Source of the DNA: Corynebacterium xerosis NBRC 16721 = ATCC 373
GTDB lineage: Bacteria; Actinomycetota; Actinomycetes; Mycobacteriales; Mycobacteriaceae
Length of the DNA: 64,000 bases
Direction of reading: 5' to 3'
NCBI RefSeq assembly: GCF_001552415.1
Contig: NZ_BCRD01000002.1
Span: 310,001-374,000, forward strand
The notes beneath the pieces are model-generated. The model worked only from the letters and a program-made list of their open reading frames with translations, ran no database searches and had not been told where the DNA came from. Position 1 is the first letter of the stretch. Each line of letters starts with the position of its first letter. A program made the position numbers and the translations under genes. Below, piece by piece: positions 17,727 through 25,596 of this stretch.

Positions 17727-18425
17727 ATGGCTGATAAGAACCCTGAAATGGTGGCGGGGGAATCCTCCGTCGCTAACGGTGTTAGCCGCGCGGATGCGGA
17801 AGTGTCACGCGGATCCGGCAGGGCCGGGCATGCGGCGGCGCCCGAAGATTCGGCACGTCGCGAGAATCCGGCGAAGGCCCAAAATCCGGCGCACGGCGGG
17901 GACGCGGTTGTCGAAAAGCAGCTGGCGCCGATGGAAGAGGAGGTGCCGGGCGTGGTCATCACGGTCAGCGATCGCTGCGCCGCGGGCACCCGCCCCGACA
18001 AGTCCGGGCCGCGGGCGGTCGAGGCCCTCGCGGTGCATGGCGTCGTGTGTCCCGAGCCCGTCGTGGTCACCGATGACGTGCCCGAGGTCGCCGCCGCCAT
18101 CCGCGCCGCGCTCGACGGCGGCGCGCGCCTGGTGTTCACCACCGGCGGCACCGGCGTCACCCCGCGCGACAACACGCCCGAGGCGACCGCGCCGTTCGTG
18201 GAGACGCGGTTGCCCGGGCTGGAGGCGCAGATCCTCAATCATGGCCTGACCAAGACGCCGCTGGCCGGACTGTCCCGCGGCATCGTCGGCGTGACCGGGC
18301 GCGGGGCGGATGCGGCGGTGATCGTCAACGCGCCGGGCAGTTCCGGCGGCGTGCGCGACGCGATCGAGGTCATCGGCCCGCTGATGCCGCACCTGCTCGA
18401 GCAGCTCGGCGGCGGCGACCACTAG
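17727..18425 (+). CDS. mogA: Molybdopterin adenylyltransferase (MogA/MoaB family)
   Basis: Moco synthesis: adenylates molybdopterin before metal insertion by MoeA. 232 aa. The catalytic MoCF-binding domain starts at about residue 73 (VPGVVITVSDRCAAG), with the substrate motif FTTGGTGVTPRDNTPEAT at 137-154 and a C-terminal NAPGSSGG turn. The first 70 residues are a low-complexity Ala/Glu/Arg-rich extension with no motif, so the true start may be internal, although M69 (MEEEVPG) is only one option. It is divergent from narK, matching the need for Moco by NarG. A motif relative, GCTGTACGACG, lies 16 bp past its stop. Confidence 0.9.
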   Translation: MADKNPEMVAGESSVANGVSRADAEVSRGSGRAGHAAAPEDSARRENPAKAQNPAHGGDAVVEKQLAPMEEEVPGVVITVSDRCAAGTRPDKSGPRAVEALAVHGVVCPEPVVVTDDVPEVAAAIRAALDGGARLVFTTGGTGVTPRDNTPEATAPFVETRLPGLEAQILNHGLTKTPLAGLSRGIVGVTGRGADAAVIVNAPGSSGGVRDAIEVIGPLMPHLLEQLGGGDH

Positions 18426-18724
18426 TCCCGCGCGGCTTTCGCTGTACGACGGTCCGGCGTTCGCATGGGAGCGGCCGGATCGTCGGGGATTGCCGTGGGG
18501 GAAGCGCCGCCATCGCTGGTGTGGCGGCACTCTGGCCCCAGGTGTCACGCGACCTCGGGGGTCACGTCACTCCAGTAACAGCGACCGCGGTTTGCGTTCT
18601 TTTTGAAACATCGGGGCGGCGTTTTACCTGGTGATTTGCGGGCTCGACGTTTCAGAATGAACGCGGCCCGGAATTTTGGGGCTGGTGGGATTCGCGCGGG
18701 GAGGTTGCCGGGCCGATCATTCCG
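18426..18724. other. Intergenic, mogA-mobA convergent gap
   Basis: About 300 bp between convergent ends. It contains the dispersed-motif variant GCTGTACGACG at 18441-18451. No ORF with coding character and no clear terminator hairpin was seen. Confidence 0.6.
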
Positions 18725-19417
18725 TCACCGTGACCTTTCGGGGGCATCCGGGGACATGGCCTCGAGGGCGTTGACGTCCTCCCGGGTGTCGGCGTCCATG
18801 ACCCATTCGAGCACGTCAACAGGGGTGAGGGCGAGCCCGCCGAGCAACGCGCGCACCGAGCGGTCGCGGACTCCGCCGTCGGATTCGAGTCGGGCGATCG
18901 CCGCGCCGAGGGCCTCGGATTCGACGACGCACAGCAACCGCTGGAGTCGGCCGTCCGGGGTGATCGCCACCGCGCCAACGGAAGTGGGGGATGTGGCGGC
19001 GGCGAGCTGGGGGAGAACGCGCGGGGCGAAGGGCGCATCGCAGGCGAGGATAGCGACTGATGAACGGGTCGTGAAGGAGTCGGCGACACCACCAGCAACT
19101 TCATCAGTGGAGTGATCGACGGCCAATCCGGGGGCGTGAACCTCGTCGATGCCAGCCGCGTACCCTGCGGCGATGCCGGCGGCGGGGCCTCCGAGCGGCG
19201 GATCCTCGCGGACCAACGTGACATCACTGGGCACGTCGAGATCCGGCGGGCCGACGACGACGGCCGGCACGCCCTGCGTGGAGAGCTCGTCGAGGACGTG
19301 GTCGATCATGCGCCGACCGGCGATGACGACATCGGGCTTCGATGCCCCTCCCATCCGCCGCCCGGTCCCGCCGGCCAACACGATGGCGAACGCGATCGCA
19401 CTCTCCCGCCGGGCCAT
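18725..19417 (-). CDS. mobA: Molybdenum cofactor guanylyltransferase (MobA-like)
   Basis: Adds GMP to Mo-molybdopterin, producing the MGD form used by NarG. 230 aa with a nucleotidyltransferase Rossmann fold. The N-terminal signature LAGGTGRRMGGASKP at 14-28 binds GTP; EDPPLGGPAAGIAAG and the metal-binding ACDAPF (about 124-129) follow. There is a 35-residue insertion between (EVHAPGLAVDHSTDEVAGG) relative to the minimal fold. Last gene of a moeA-moaC-mobA minus-strand operon, 4 nt after moaC. A broader NTP-transferase function is possible, but the context makes Moco guanylylation most likely. Confidence 0.88.
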   Translation of the reverse strand: MARRESAIAFAIVLAGGTGRRMGGASKPDVVIAGRRMIDHVLDELSTQGVPAVVVGPPDLDVPSDVTLVREDPPLGGPAAGIAAGYAAGIDEVHAPGLAVDHSTDEVAGGVADSFTTRSSVAILACDAPFAPRVLPQLAAATSPTSVGAVAITPDGRLQRLLCVVESEALGAAIARLESDGGVRDRSVRALLGGLALTPVDVLEWVMDADTREDVNALEAMSPDAPERSR

Positions 19418-19421
19418 GACG

Positions 19422-19988
19422 CTACGGCCGCACCCAGTCGCCGGACCGGCCGCCGGACTTCGCCACGATGCGGCAATTCTCCATCGCGGCGGACCGGTCG
19501 ACGCCCTTGACCATGTCGACGATCGCCAGCGCGGCGACGGTCACGGCGGTCAGCGCCTCCATCTCGACGCCTGTGCGATCGGCGGTGCGCACGGTCGCCG
19601 TGAGCAGCACGCGGTCCTCGCCCCATTCGACGTCGACCTCGCAGCCGTGCACGCCGATGACGTGCGCCAACGGCAGCAGATCGGGCACCTTCTTCGCGGC
19701 GGCAATGCCGGCGATGCGCGCGACGGCGGCGACGTCGCCCTTGGGCACGGTCCCGTCGCGCAGGGCGGTCATCACCTCCGGCGAGCACGTGACCTCGCCC
19801 TTCGCCGTCGCCGAGCGGACCGTCGGCTTCTTGGCGGTGACGTCGACCATGCGGGCCGCGCCTAGCGAGTCGAGGTGGGTGAAGCGCATGGCCGGCTGGA
19901 CGAGAGACTCGGTGGCGGACTGGCTTCCGTCAGCAGCGGTCACATCGTTGGTCGCGGCAGCGGTGTCCGCGTTGTCTGCGGTGCTCAT
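19422..19988 (-). CDS. moaC: Cyclic pyranopterin monophosphate synthase
   Basis: Converts the MoaA product (3',8-cyclo-GTP) to cyclic pyranopterin monophosphate. 188 aa. Conserved MoaC elements: FTHLDSLGAARMVDVTAK, KGDVAAVARIAGIAAAKK, LPLAHVIGVHGCEVDVEW (His/Cys near the active site), and GVEMEALTAVTVAALAIVDMVKGVD, with the KSGGRSGDWVRP end. About 30 poorly conserved residues precede the domain. The ATG overlaps the moeA stop as ATGA, so the two are coupled. Confidence 0.96.
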   Translation of the reverse strand: MSTADNADTAAATNDVTAADGSQSATESLVQPAMRFTHLDSLGAARMVDVTAKKPTVRSATAKGEVTCSPEVMTALRDGTVPKGDVAAVARIAGIAAAKKVPDLLPLAHVIGVHGCEVDVEWGEDRVLLTATVRTADRTGVEMEALTAVTVAALAIVDMVKGVDRSAAMENCRIVAKSGGRSGDWVRP

Positions 19989-21496
19989 GAGTGTCGGTCC
20001 TTTCCGCGGCGCAGCGCGGGGTCGAGGGGAATGGCGGCGAGGCGGTCGCCGGGGCCGTACGTCTCGGGGGCCGGCACCGTGGCCGGATCTCCATCGGCGG
20101 CGGCAACGTCGGCGGGATCGACGGACCCCGCGGCGGGCAGCACCAGCAGCGCATTCGCTCGGTGCAGGCTGGCGATCAGGTGCGAGCCGAGCCCGCGTTC
20201 GTGCACCGGCCGCGCGCGCCCGTCGGCCACGCTCACCGGCACGAACCGGACCTTGCCGCGCCGCGCCCGGAACTCGGCGTCGGCGATGACGTCGATGATG
20301 TCGAGGTCGGGAAGCGAAGGTGCAGCGTGTCCCGCATCCCGTGCCCCATCTCGCTTGACGACGTCCCGACCGTCACCAAGTCCCGCCACCTTCGCCAGCA
20401 GGGGCCGGAGGTACAGGATCGCGGAGACGAAGACGCTCACCGGATTGCCGGGCAGGCCGAGCAGGACGGCGTCGCCGATGCGCCCGCGCGCCTGCGGGCC
20501 GCCGGGCTGCTGGCGGAGCTTGAAGAAGGAGATGTCCGCACGTCCTTCGGCGGCGAGCGTCTTGACGGGGTCGAAGGCGCCCGCCGAAATTCCGCCGGAG
20601 GTGACCACGACGTCGGCATCCGCGGCGGCGCGGGCCAGGGCGTCGGCGAGTTCGTCGGCGGTGTCGCCGCTGGCGCGGACCACGGTGACGTCGGCGCCCC
20701 AGTCGCGGGCCAGGGTCGTGAGCAAGATGGCGTTGGAGTCGGGGATCTGCCCCGGCCCCGGCGTCAGGCCCGGGGCGACGAGCTCGGCGCCGGTGGCCAC
20801 GACCGAGACGCGGGGGCGGGCGAAGACGGGAAGCTCGCCGTGGCCGATGCTCGCCGCCGACGCCAGCGCCGCCGCGGACAGCACCTCGCCAGCGCGCAGC
20901 ACGACGTCGCCGACGCCGACGTCCTCGCCGGCCGGTCGGACGTGGGCGCCGGCTCGAACGCGGCCCGCGACTTCGGCGGGCACGGTGACGGTCGCCGGGC
21001 AGGCGCGCGGTCCGGGCGCGGAGTCGGTGTCCTCCACGGGGATGATGGCGTCGGCGCCGTCGGGGACGGGAGCGCCGGTCATGATCCGCGCCGCCGTCCC
21101 CGGCACCAGCGGCCCCGGCGCAGTGCCGGCCGGAATGTCGGCGGAGACGGGGAGAGTGGCGCCCGCGCCATGACCGCTCACGCTTGAGGCATCGTCCGCG
21201 CCGCTCGCGCCGCCCGCGCCGCCCGCGCCGCTCGCGCCACTTGTGCCCTCTCCTGCCACCAGATCGGCGGCGCGCACGGCGAACCCGTCCATGGCCGAAT
21301 TGGTGAATGGCGGCACGGGCAGTTTCGCGGCGACGTCCTCAGCCAGCACCAGTCCCGCGCAGTCCGCGAGGGGCAGGGTGGTCGGGGTGGGGGACAGGAC
21401 GTCGTCAAGCACCGCCGACAGGTACTGCTCGACGGTGAGCGGGCCCCGCGGCGCTGCGCCGGATCCGGGATCGCCGCTGGTGGCGGGGGAATTCAT
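19985..21496 (-). CDS. moeA: Molybdopterin molybdenumtransferase
   Basis: Inserts molybdate into adenylated molybdopterin, acting after MogA. 503 aa. Family motifs are PPFTNSAMDGFAVRAADL (62-79), GTAARIMTGAPVPDGADAIIPVED (about 133-156), TSGGISAGAFDPVK and LLGLPGNPVSVFVSA. It is longer than usual because of a Gly/Ala/Ser-rich insert at about 84-112 and a second insert near the C-terminal domain (GDGRDVVKRDGARDAGHAA). The second carries an exact copy of the dispersed DNA motif (20353-20363), read as DVVKR; another copy (21400-21410) lies near the N-terminus. I chose ATG 21496 over the longer frame, which would overlap moaE. Confidence 0.95.
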   Translation of the reverse strand: MNSPATSGDPGSGAAPRGPLTVEQYLSAVLDDVLSPTPTTLPLADCAGLVLAEDVAAKLPVPPFTNSAMDGFAVRAADLVAGEGTSGASGAGGAGGASGADDASSVSGHGAGATLPVSADIPAGTAPGPLVPGTAARIMTGAPVPDGADAIIPVEDTDSAPGPRACPATVTVPAEVAGRVRAGAHVRPAGEDVGVGDVVLRAGEVLSAAALASAASIGHGELPVFARPRVSVVATGAELVAPGLTPGPGQIPDSNAILLTTLARDWGADVTVVRASGDTADELADALARAAADADVVVTSGGISAGAFDPVKTLAAEGRADISFFKLRQQPGGPQARGRIGDAVLLGLPGNPVSVFVSAILYLRPLLAKVAGLGDGRDVVKRDGARDAGHAAPSLPDLDIIDVIADAEFRARRGKVRFVPVSVADGRARPVHERGLGSHLIASLHRANALLVLPAAGSVDPADVAAADGDPATVPAPETYGPGDRLAAIPLDPALRRGKDRHS

Positions 21497-21530
21497 CGCA
21501 CCATCATCGCCTTTCGTGCACCATGGTGGG

Positions 21531-21962
21531 GTGATTGAGATTGTAAGTGCGGGAGTGTCCGAGTCGCCGCTGGATCCGGCCGAGGCGTCGGCCGCGGTGG
21601 GCGACGATCGCGCGGGGGCGGTGGTGTCGTTCACGGGCGTGGTGCGCAATCACGACGGCGGGCGGGCGGTCGATTGGATCGAGTACAGCTGCCATCCGAA
21701 GGCCGACGAGGTCATCGGGGACATCGCCGCCAAGGCCGCCGAGGCCTTCGCCGACCGCGGCGTCCACCGCCTGTGGGTGGGGCACCGGGTGGGCAAGCTC
21801 GTCGTCGGCGACGTGGCGTTCCTGGTCGCGGCGTCGGCGTCGCATCGCGCGGAAGCGTTCGAGGCGTGCAGCTGGCTCGTCGAGGAGGTCAAGCGCGACA
21901 TTCCCGTGTGGAAGCGGCAGGTTTTCCCCGACGGCACCCACGAGTGGTCCAACAGTGCGTAA
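21531..21962 (+). CDS. moaE: Molybdopterin synthase catalytic subunit
   Basis: Large subunit of molybdopterin synthase, which with thiocarboxylated MoaD puts the dithiolene sulfurs on the precursor. 143 aa from GTG 21531. Motifs: GAVVSFTGVVRNHDGGRAV, the IEYSCHPKAD strand, RLWVGHRVGKLVVGDVAFLVAASASHR, and a C-terminal EEVKRDIPVWKRQVFPDG that holds the catalytic lysines. The start is only 34 bp from divergent moeA, so both promoters must overlap coding sequence or each other. An in-frame upstream extension has no family similarity. moaD is convergent, 54 bp away. Confidence 0.94.
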   Translation: MIEIVSAGVSESPLDPAEASAAVGDDRAGAVVSFTGVVRNHDGGRAVDWIEYSCHPKADEVIGDIAAKAAEAFADRGVHRLWVGHRVGKLVVGDVAFLVAASASHRAEAFEACSWLVEEVKRDIPVWKRQVFPDGTHEWSNSA

Positions 21963-22016
21963 CCGCAGGTCGGCGCGGCGCTTTCGCGTGACGACGACCA
22001 CGCGCACCCCTTCGCC

Positions 22017-22298
22017 CTACCCGCCCGCGAAGGGCGGCAGCACGTCGAGCTGATCGACGGTCGCCGGGCGGTCCAGGTCGCGCACCAACTCGCCGGCGGC
22101 GAACACCGCGGAGCCATCGACGATGCGGCCCAGACGGTCGTTGCCCTCCGCGGAGCGCAGCAGCACGTCGCGGTAGGAATCGCCGTCGCGGACGGGCACG
22201 TCCATGGTGGGGCGGCCGGCGGCCTCGGCGGCGGAGGCGAAGAACGTCAGGGTGGCCGTGCGGCTCGCGGTGGTCGCGGCCGTGGGGGACTCGGTCAT
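22017..22298 (-). CDS. moaD: Molybdopterin synthase sulfur-carrier subunit
   Basis: Ubiquitin-like sulfur carrier that partners MoaE. 93 aa, ending in the required Gly-Gly (VLPPFAGG) that is adenylated and thiocarboxylated. Beta-grasp pattern: LTFFASAAEAAGR, SAVFAAGELV, DQLDVLPP. ATG 22298 follows AAAGGAGC at good distance. It faces moaE in a tail-to-tail arrangement and lies downstream of moaA on the minus strand with an 82-bp gap, so it may be read with moaA. Confidence 0.93.
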   Translation of the reverse strand: MTESPTAATTASRTATLTFFASAAEAAGRPTMDVPVRDGDSYRDVLLRSAEGNDRLGRIVDGSAVFAAGELVRDLDRPATVDQLDVLPPFAGG

Positions 22299-22380
22299 GG
22301 CGTGCTCCTTTGAACTGGTGGTCGGCTGTGTCGGGTGCGGTTGATCTGGGTCGGATTCGGGGGCGAGTGAGGCAGCGGCG

Positions 22381-23472
22381 CTACCCGCCGATGGCGGACA
22401 TGCCGCGGTCGGGCTGTAGGAACGACGGGTCGTCCATGCCGTGGCCGGGCCTCTTCGCGGCCATCTCGCCGACCCACGCGGCCGCGAGCTCGTCGTCGCC
22501 CGCGCCGTCGCGGAGGAGGTCGCGCAGCGGCCGCTCGGTCCGCGAGAACAGGCAATTGCGGATCGCCCCGTCCGACGTCAGCCGCGTCCGGTCGCACGCG
22601 CCGCAGAACGGGCGGGTCACCGACGCAATGACGCCGACCTCACCGCCTCGGTGGGCGGTGCCCGTTCGCTTTCCGACGCCCGCCGCCACATCCCACAGCG
22701 CCGCCGGAGCATCGCCGCGGGGCTTGGCCGACGGGGACAGGTCGAACTCCTCGCCGAGGTCCGCGAGGATCCGATCGGCGGTGATCATCGAATCGCGCAG
22801 CCACTGGCCCTTGGGGCCCAGGGGCATTTCCTCGATGAACCGCAGCTGGTAGCCGCGCTCCAGGCAGAAGTGCAGCAGTTCCACGGCCTGGTCGTGGTTG
22901 TGGCCGGGCATGAGCACCGTGTTGATCTTGATCGGCGTGAAACCCGCGGCGTCGGCGGCGTCGAGGCCGGACAGGACGTCGTCAAGCCGATCCCTGCGCG
23001 CCAGCAGACCGTAGGTGGCCGGGCGAATGGAATCGAGGGAGACGTTGACGCGGTCGAGGCCGGCGTCGGCGAGCCGGGTGGCCTGGGAACCGAGAAGGAT
23101 GCCGTTGGTGGTCAGCGCCGTGTCGGGGATGCGGCCCTCGTCGGTGCGCAGGGACTTCGTGGCGGCGATGATGTCGGCCAGCCCGGGGCGCAGGAGCGGC
23201 TCGCCGCCGGTGAAGCGGACCTCGCGGATGCCCAGGCGTTCGACGCCCAGGGTGATCAGGCGGATGATTTCGTCGTCGGTGAGCAGATCACGGCCGGGAA
23301 TCCAGTCCATGCCCTCGGCCGGCATGCAATACGTGCAGCGCAGATTGCAGCGGTCGGTGACGCTGACCCGCAGGTCGCGGGCGACGCGGCCGTGGGCGTC
23401 GGAGAGCCGGGTCAGCGTGGCAGAGGCGGCGCGAACCCCCGAAACGGGGCCTCCGGACACATGCGCGCTCAT
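22381..23472 (-). CDS. moaA: GTP 3',8-cyclase (radical SAM)
   Basis: First Moco step: radical-SAM conversion of GTP to 3',8-cyclo-GTP. 363 aa. N-terminal [4Fe-4S] motif CNLRCTYC (C42, C46, C49), then RFTGGEPLLRPGL and NVSLDSI. The second cluster region is CGACDRTRLTSDGAIRNC. The chain ends in the SAIGG Gly-Gly tail needed by MoaA. ATG 23472 is supported by a minus-strand TACGAT -10 box 7 nt upstream (leaderless). A longer frame upstream is a shadow of nadD. An exact motif copy (22977-22987) falls in a conserved helix and may be incidental. Confidence 0.96.
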   Translation of the reverse strand: MSAHVSGGPVSGVRAASATLTRLSDAHGRVARDLRVSVTDRCNLRCTYCMPAEGMDWIPGRDLLTDDEIIRLITLGVERLGIREVRFTGGEPLLRPGLADIIAATKSLRTDEGRIPDTALTTNGILLGSQATRLADAGLDRVNVSLDSIRPATYGLLARRDRLDDVLSGLDAADAAGFTPIKINTVLMPGHNHDQAVELLHFCLERGYQLRFIEEMPLGPKGQWLRDSMITADRILADLGEEFDLSPSAKPRGDAPAALWDVAAGVGKRTGTAHRGGEVGVIASVTRPFCGACDRTRLTSDGAIRNCLFSRTERPLRDLLRDGAGDDELAAAWVGEMAAKRPGHGMDDPSFLQPDRGMSAIGG

Positions 23473-23616
23473 GTGTCCGATCGTACGGACGGACATCGAT
23501 TTGGGCAATTGCGAGTCGTGGATTCTCATTTGAACGGTCGTCCGGCGCCGCGCCCCGGGTGAAATTCGCTCACCGCCGATTATCGGCCACCACCTGCGGC
23601 GGGTACGATTCCCGCC
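23473..23616. promoter_or_regulatory. Divergent promoters moaA / nadD, both leaderless type
   Basis: A minus-strand TACGAT at 23480-23485 lies 7 nt from moaA ATG 23472, and plus-strand TACGAT at 23604-23609 lies 7 nt from nadD ATG 23617. The two boxes are identical, and neither start has a Shine-Dalgarno sequence. Confidence 0.65.
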
Positions 23617-24375
23617 ATGCCGGAAGAGCAGAAAGAGCCGAAAAAAGGCCTCGTGGCGGACGACGGGGGCGTCGTCAAGCGAAACGAGCCGACTCCGCCG
23701 CGCGTGCTGGCGGCGAGGTCCGACCGGCCGCGGCGCATCGGCGTCATGGGCGGCACGTTCGACCCGATCCACCACGGCCACCTGGTCGCGGCCAGCGAAG
23801 TCGCCGACAGGTTCGCGCTGGACAGCGTCATTTTCGTGCCCACCGGCGAGCCGTGGCAAAAGCGCGGGCGCAGGGTCTCGGACTCGGAGGACCGTTACCT
23901 GATGACGGTCATCGCCACCGCCTCCAACCCGCGGTTCACCGTCTCGCGCGTCGACATCGACCGGCCGGGCGCGACGTACACCATCGACACCCTCAACGAC
24001 CTCAACGCCCAATTCCCCGACGACGAGCTGTTCTTCATCACCGGCGCCGACGCGCTGCAGAAGATCGTCACCTGGCGCGATTGGGAGAAGATGTTCGACG
24101 CCGCCACCTTCGTCGGCGTTAACCGGCCGGGCTTCCACCTGGTCGAGGAGGAACTGCCCGACGTCGACCGCGCCCGCCTGCACCTGGTGGACATCCCCGC
24201 CATGGCGATCTCGTCGACCGACTGCCGCAAACGCGCCGCCGACGGCCGGCCGGTCTGGTATCTCGTACCCGACGGCGTGGTGCAGTACATTGCCAAAAGG
24301 GGTTTGTACCAGGACGTGCAAGCCGACCACCCCTCGCCCGCGGGCGAGGAGAACACCGAAACTACCGGGAGCTGA
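23617..24375 (+). CDS. nadD: Nicotinate-nucleotide adenylyltransferase
   Basis: NAD synthesis: adenylates nicotinate mononucleotide. 252 aa. The nucleotidyltransferase signature [11 protein letters not shown] is at 45-55, and the second motif [13 protein letters not shown] is near residue 195. A 39-residue, charged N-terminal extension is unusual for the family. It contains an exact, extended copy of the dispersed DNA motif (23670-23680), read as GVVKRN. ATG 23617 sits 7 nt after TACGAT; a shorter start near the core domain is possible. It is followed by rsfS after 9 nt, the standard actinobacterial order. The C-terminus runs past the domain with a Ser/Glu-rich tail. Confidence 0.94.
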   Translation: MPEEQKEPKKGLVADDGGVVKRNEPTPPRVLAARSDRPRRIGVMGGTFDPIHHGHLVAASEVADRFALDSVIFVPTGEPWQKRGRRVSDSEDRYLMTVIATASNPRFTVSRVDIDRPGATYTIDTLNDLNAQFPDDELFFITGADALQKIVTWRDWEKMFDAATFVGVNRPGFHLVEEELPDVDRARLHLVDIPAMAISSTDCRKRAADGRPVWYLVPDGVVQYIAKRGLYQDVQADHPSPAGEENTETTGS

Positions 24376-24384
24376 ATTCCACTC

Positions 24385-24843
24385 GTGACCGCATCCACCG
24401 AGGCCGCCAACCTGGCCACCATCGCCGCCCGCGCCGCCGACCGCATGAAGGGCGCCAACATCGCCGTTCTCGACGTGTCGGGCCCGCTGGTGATCACCGA
24501 CGCGTTCGTGCTGGTCAGTGCCGACAACGAGCGTCTGGTGTCCGCCATCGTCGACGAGGTCGAGGATGACCTGCGCGACGCCGGCGTCAAGCCCATCCGC
24601 CGCGAGGGCGTGCGCGAGGGCCGTTGGGCGCTGCTGGATTACGGGATGCTGGTCGTCCACGTCTTCCGCGACGAAGAGCGCGACTTCTACGGCCTGGACC
24701 GCCTGTGGAAGGACTGCCCCCGCATCGAGGTCGAGGGCGTCGAGCAGACCGCCGTGACCGGTTCGGCCGACGCGTCGCTGGCCGCCCGTTCCATCGACGA
24801 GATCCCGCTGGCCGCCCCCGAGCCGGATTCCGACGAGTACTAG
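24385..24843 (+). CDS. rsfS: Ribosomal silencing factor RsfS
   Basis: Binds ribosomal protein L14 and blocks subunit joining under starvation. 152 aa from GTG 24385, 9 nt after nadD. Family core: NIAVLDVSGPLVITDAFVLVSA, REGVREGRWALLDYGMLVVHVF and RDFYGLDRLWKDCPRI. The last 30 residues are an acidic extension. The nadD-rsfS-phosphatase order is widespread in Actinobacteria. Confidence 0.95.
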   Translation: MTASTEAANLATIAARAADRMKGANIAVLDVSGPLVITDAFVLVSADNERLVSAIVDEVEDDLRDAGVKPIRREGVREGRWALLDYGMLVVHVFRDEERDFYGLDRLWKDCPRIEVEGVEQTAVTGSADASLAARSIDEIPLAAPEPDSDEY

Positions 24844-24924
24844 AGCCGCCGCGGCCGCCGGTTTCCCCGCGCCGCCCGCACCGCCCGCCGGTTCAGCCCC
24901 GCCGCCCGCCCGTTTCCCGAGAGG

Positions 24925-25596
24925 ATGACGCCGCCGATGGACAACGTCCCCGCCCGCCGTCTGCTGTTGCTGCGCCACGGCCAGACGACGTACAACGCCA
25001 CGCGCCGCATGCAGGGGCAGATGGACACGGAGTTGTCGGCCGAGGGCGTCGCACAGGCCGAGCGGGCCGCGGCGCATCTGGGTCGCCGCGAGCGCGACAT
25101 TCACCGCATCGTGTCGTCTGATCTGCGCCGCGCGGCGGAGACCGCGGAGGCGGCCGGCCGCGTGCTGGGCATCAGCGTCGAGCGTGATTCCCGTTTGCGC
25201 GAGACGAATCTGGGCGATTGGCAGGGCCGCACCCACGGCGAGATCGACGGCGGGTACCCGGGCCAGCGCGCCACGTGGCGCCATGATGCGACGTGGGCCC
25301 CGCCGGGTGGCGAGACCCGTGTCGAGGTCGCGGCCCGCATGCGCGCGGTCGTCGACGAGTTGCTTGACGACGACTCCTGGCCCGGTTCCACGGTGTTGCT
25401 CGTGGCCCACGGCGGGGCGATTGCCGCGCTGACGGCGTCGCTGCTCGACGTCCCCATCAGCCATTACACGATGTTCAACGGCCTGCGGAACACCGCGTGG
25501 GTCGAGCTGAGCGCCAAGATCCGCCCGGATGGCGAGCTCGGCTGGTACCTCGGCGCCTTCAATGCCGAGCTTTTCGACGAGGAGATCGACCGGTGA
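24925..25596 (+). CDS. Histidine phosphatase family protein (phosphoglycerate-mutase-like)
   Basis: 223-aa histidine phosphatase. The catalytic RHG motif is LLLRHGQTTYNATRRMQGQMD near residue 15, and the second catalytic histidine is in VLLVAHGGAIAAL (about 155). In mycobacteria and corynebacteria the gene after rsfS encodes a glucosyl-3-phosphoglycerate phosphatase or a broad phosphatase; the substrate is not readable here. The stop overlaps the start of the DegV gene (GTGA), so the genes are coupled. The motif copy at 25362-25372 is in a coding helix. Confidence 0.9.
   Translation: MTPPMDNVPARRLLLLRHGQTTYNATRRMQGQMDTELSAEGVAQAERAAAHLGRRERDIHRIVSSDLRRAAETAEAAGRVLGISVERDSRLRETNLGDWQGRTHGEIDGGYPGQRATWRHDATWAPPGGETRVEVAARMRAVVDELLDDDSWPGSTVLLVAHGGAIAALTASLLDVPISHYTMFNGLRNTAWVELSAKIRPDGELGWYLGAFNAELFDEEIDR

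Noticed and set aside
23473..25464. Upstream two thirds of a 1027-aa minus-strand frame ending in moaA
   Set aside because: This part is antisense to nadD, rsfS and the phosphatase; moaA starts at 23472.
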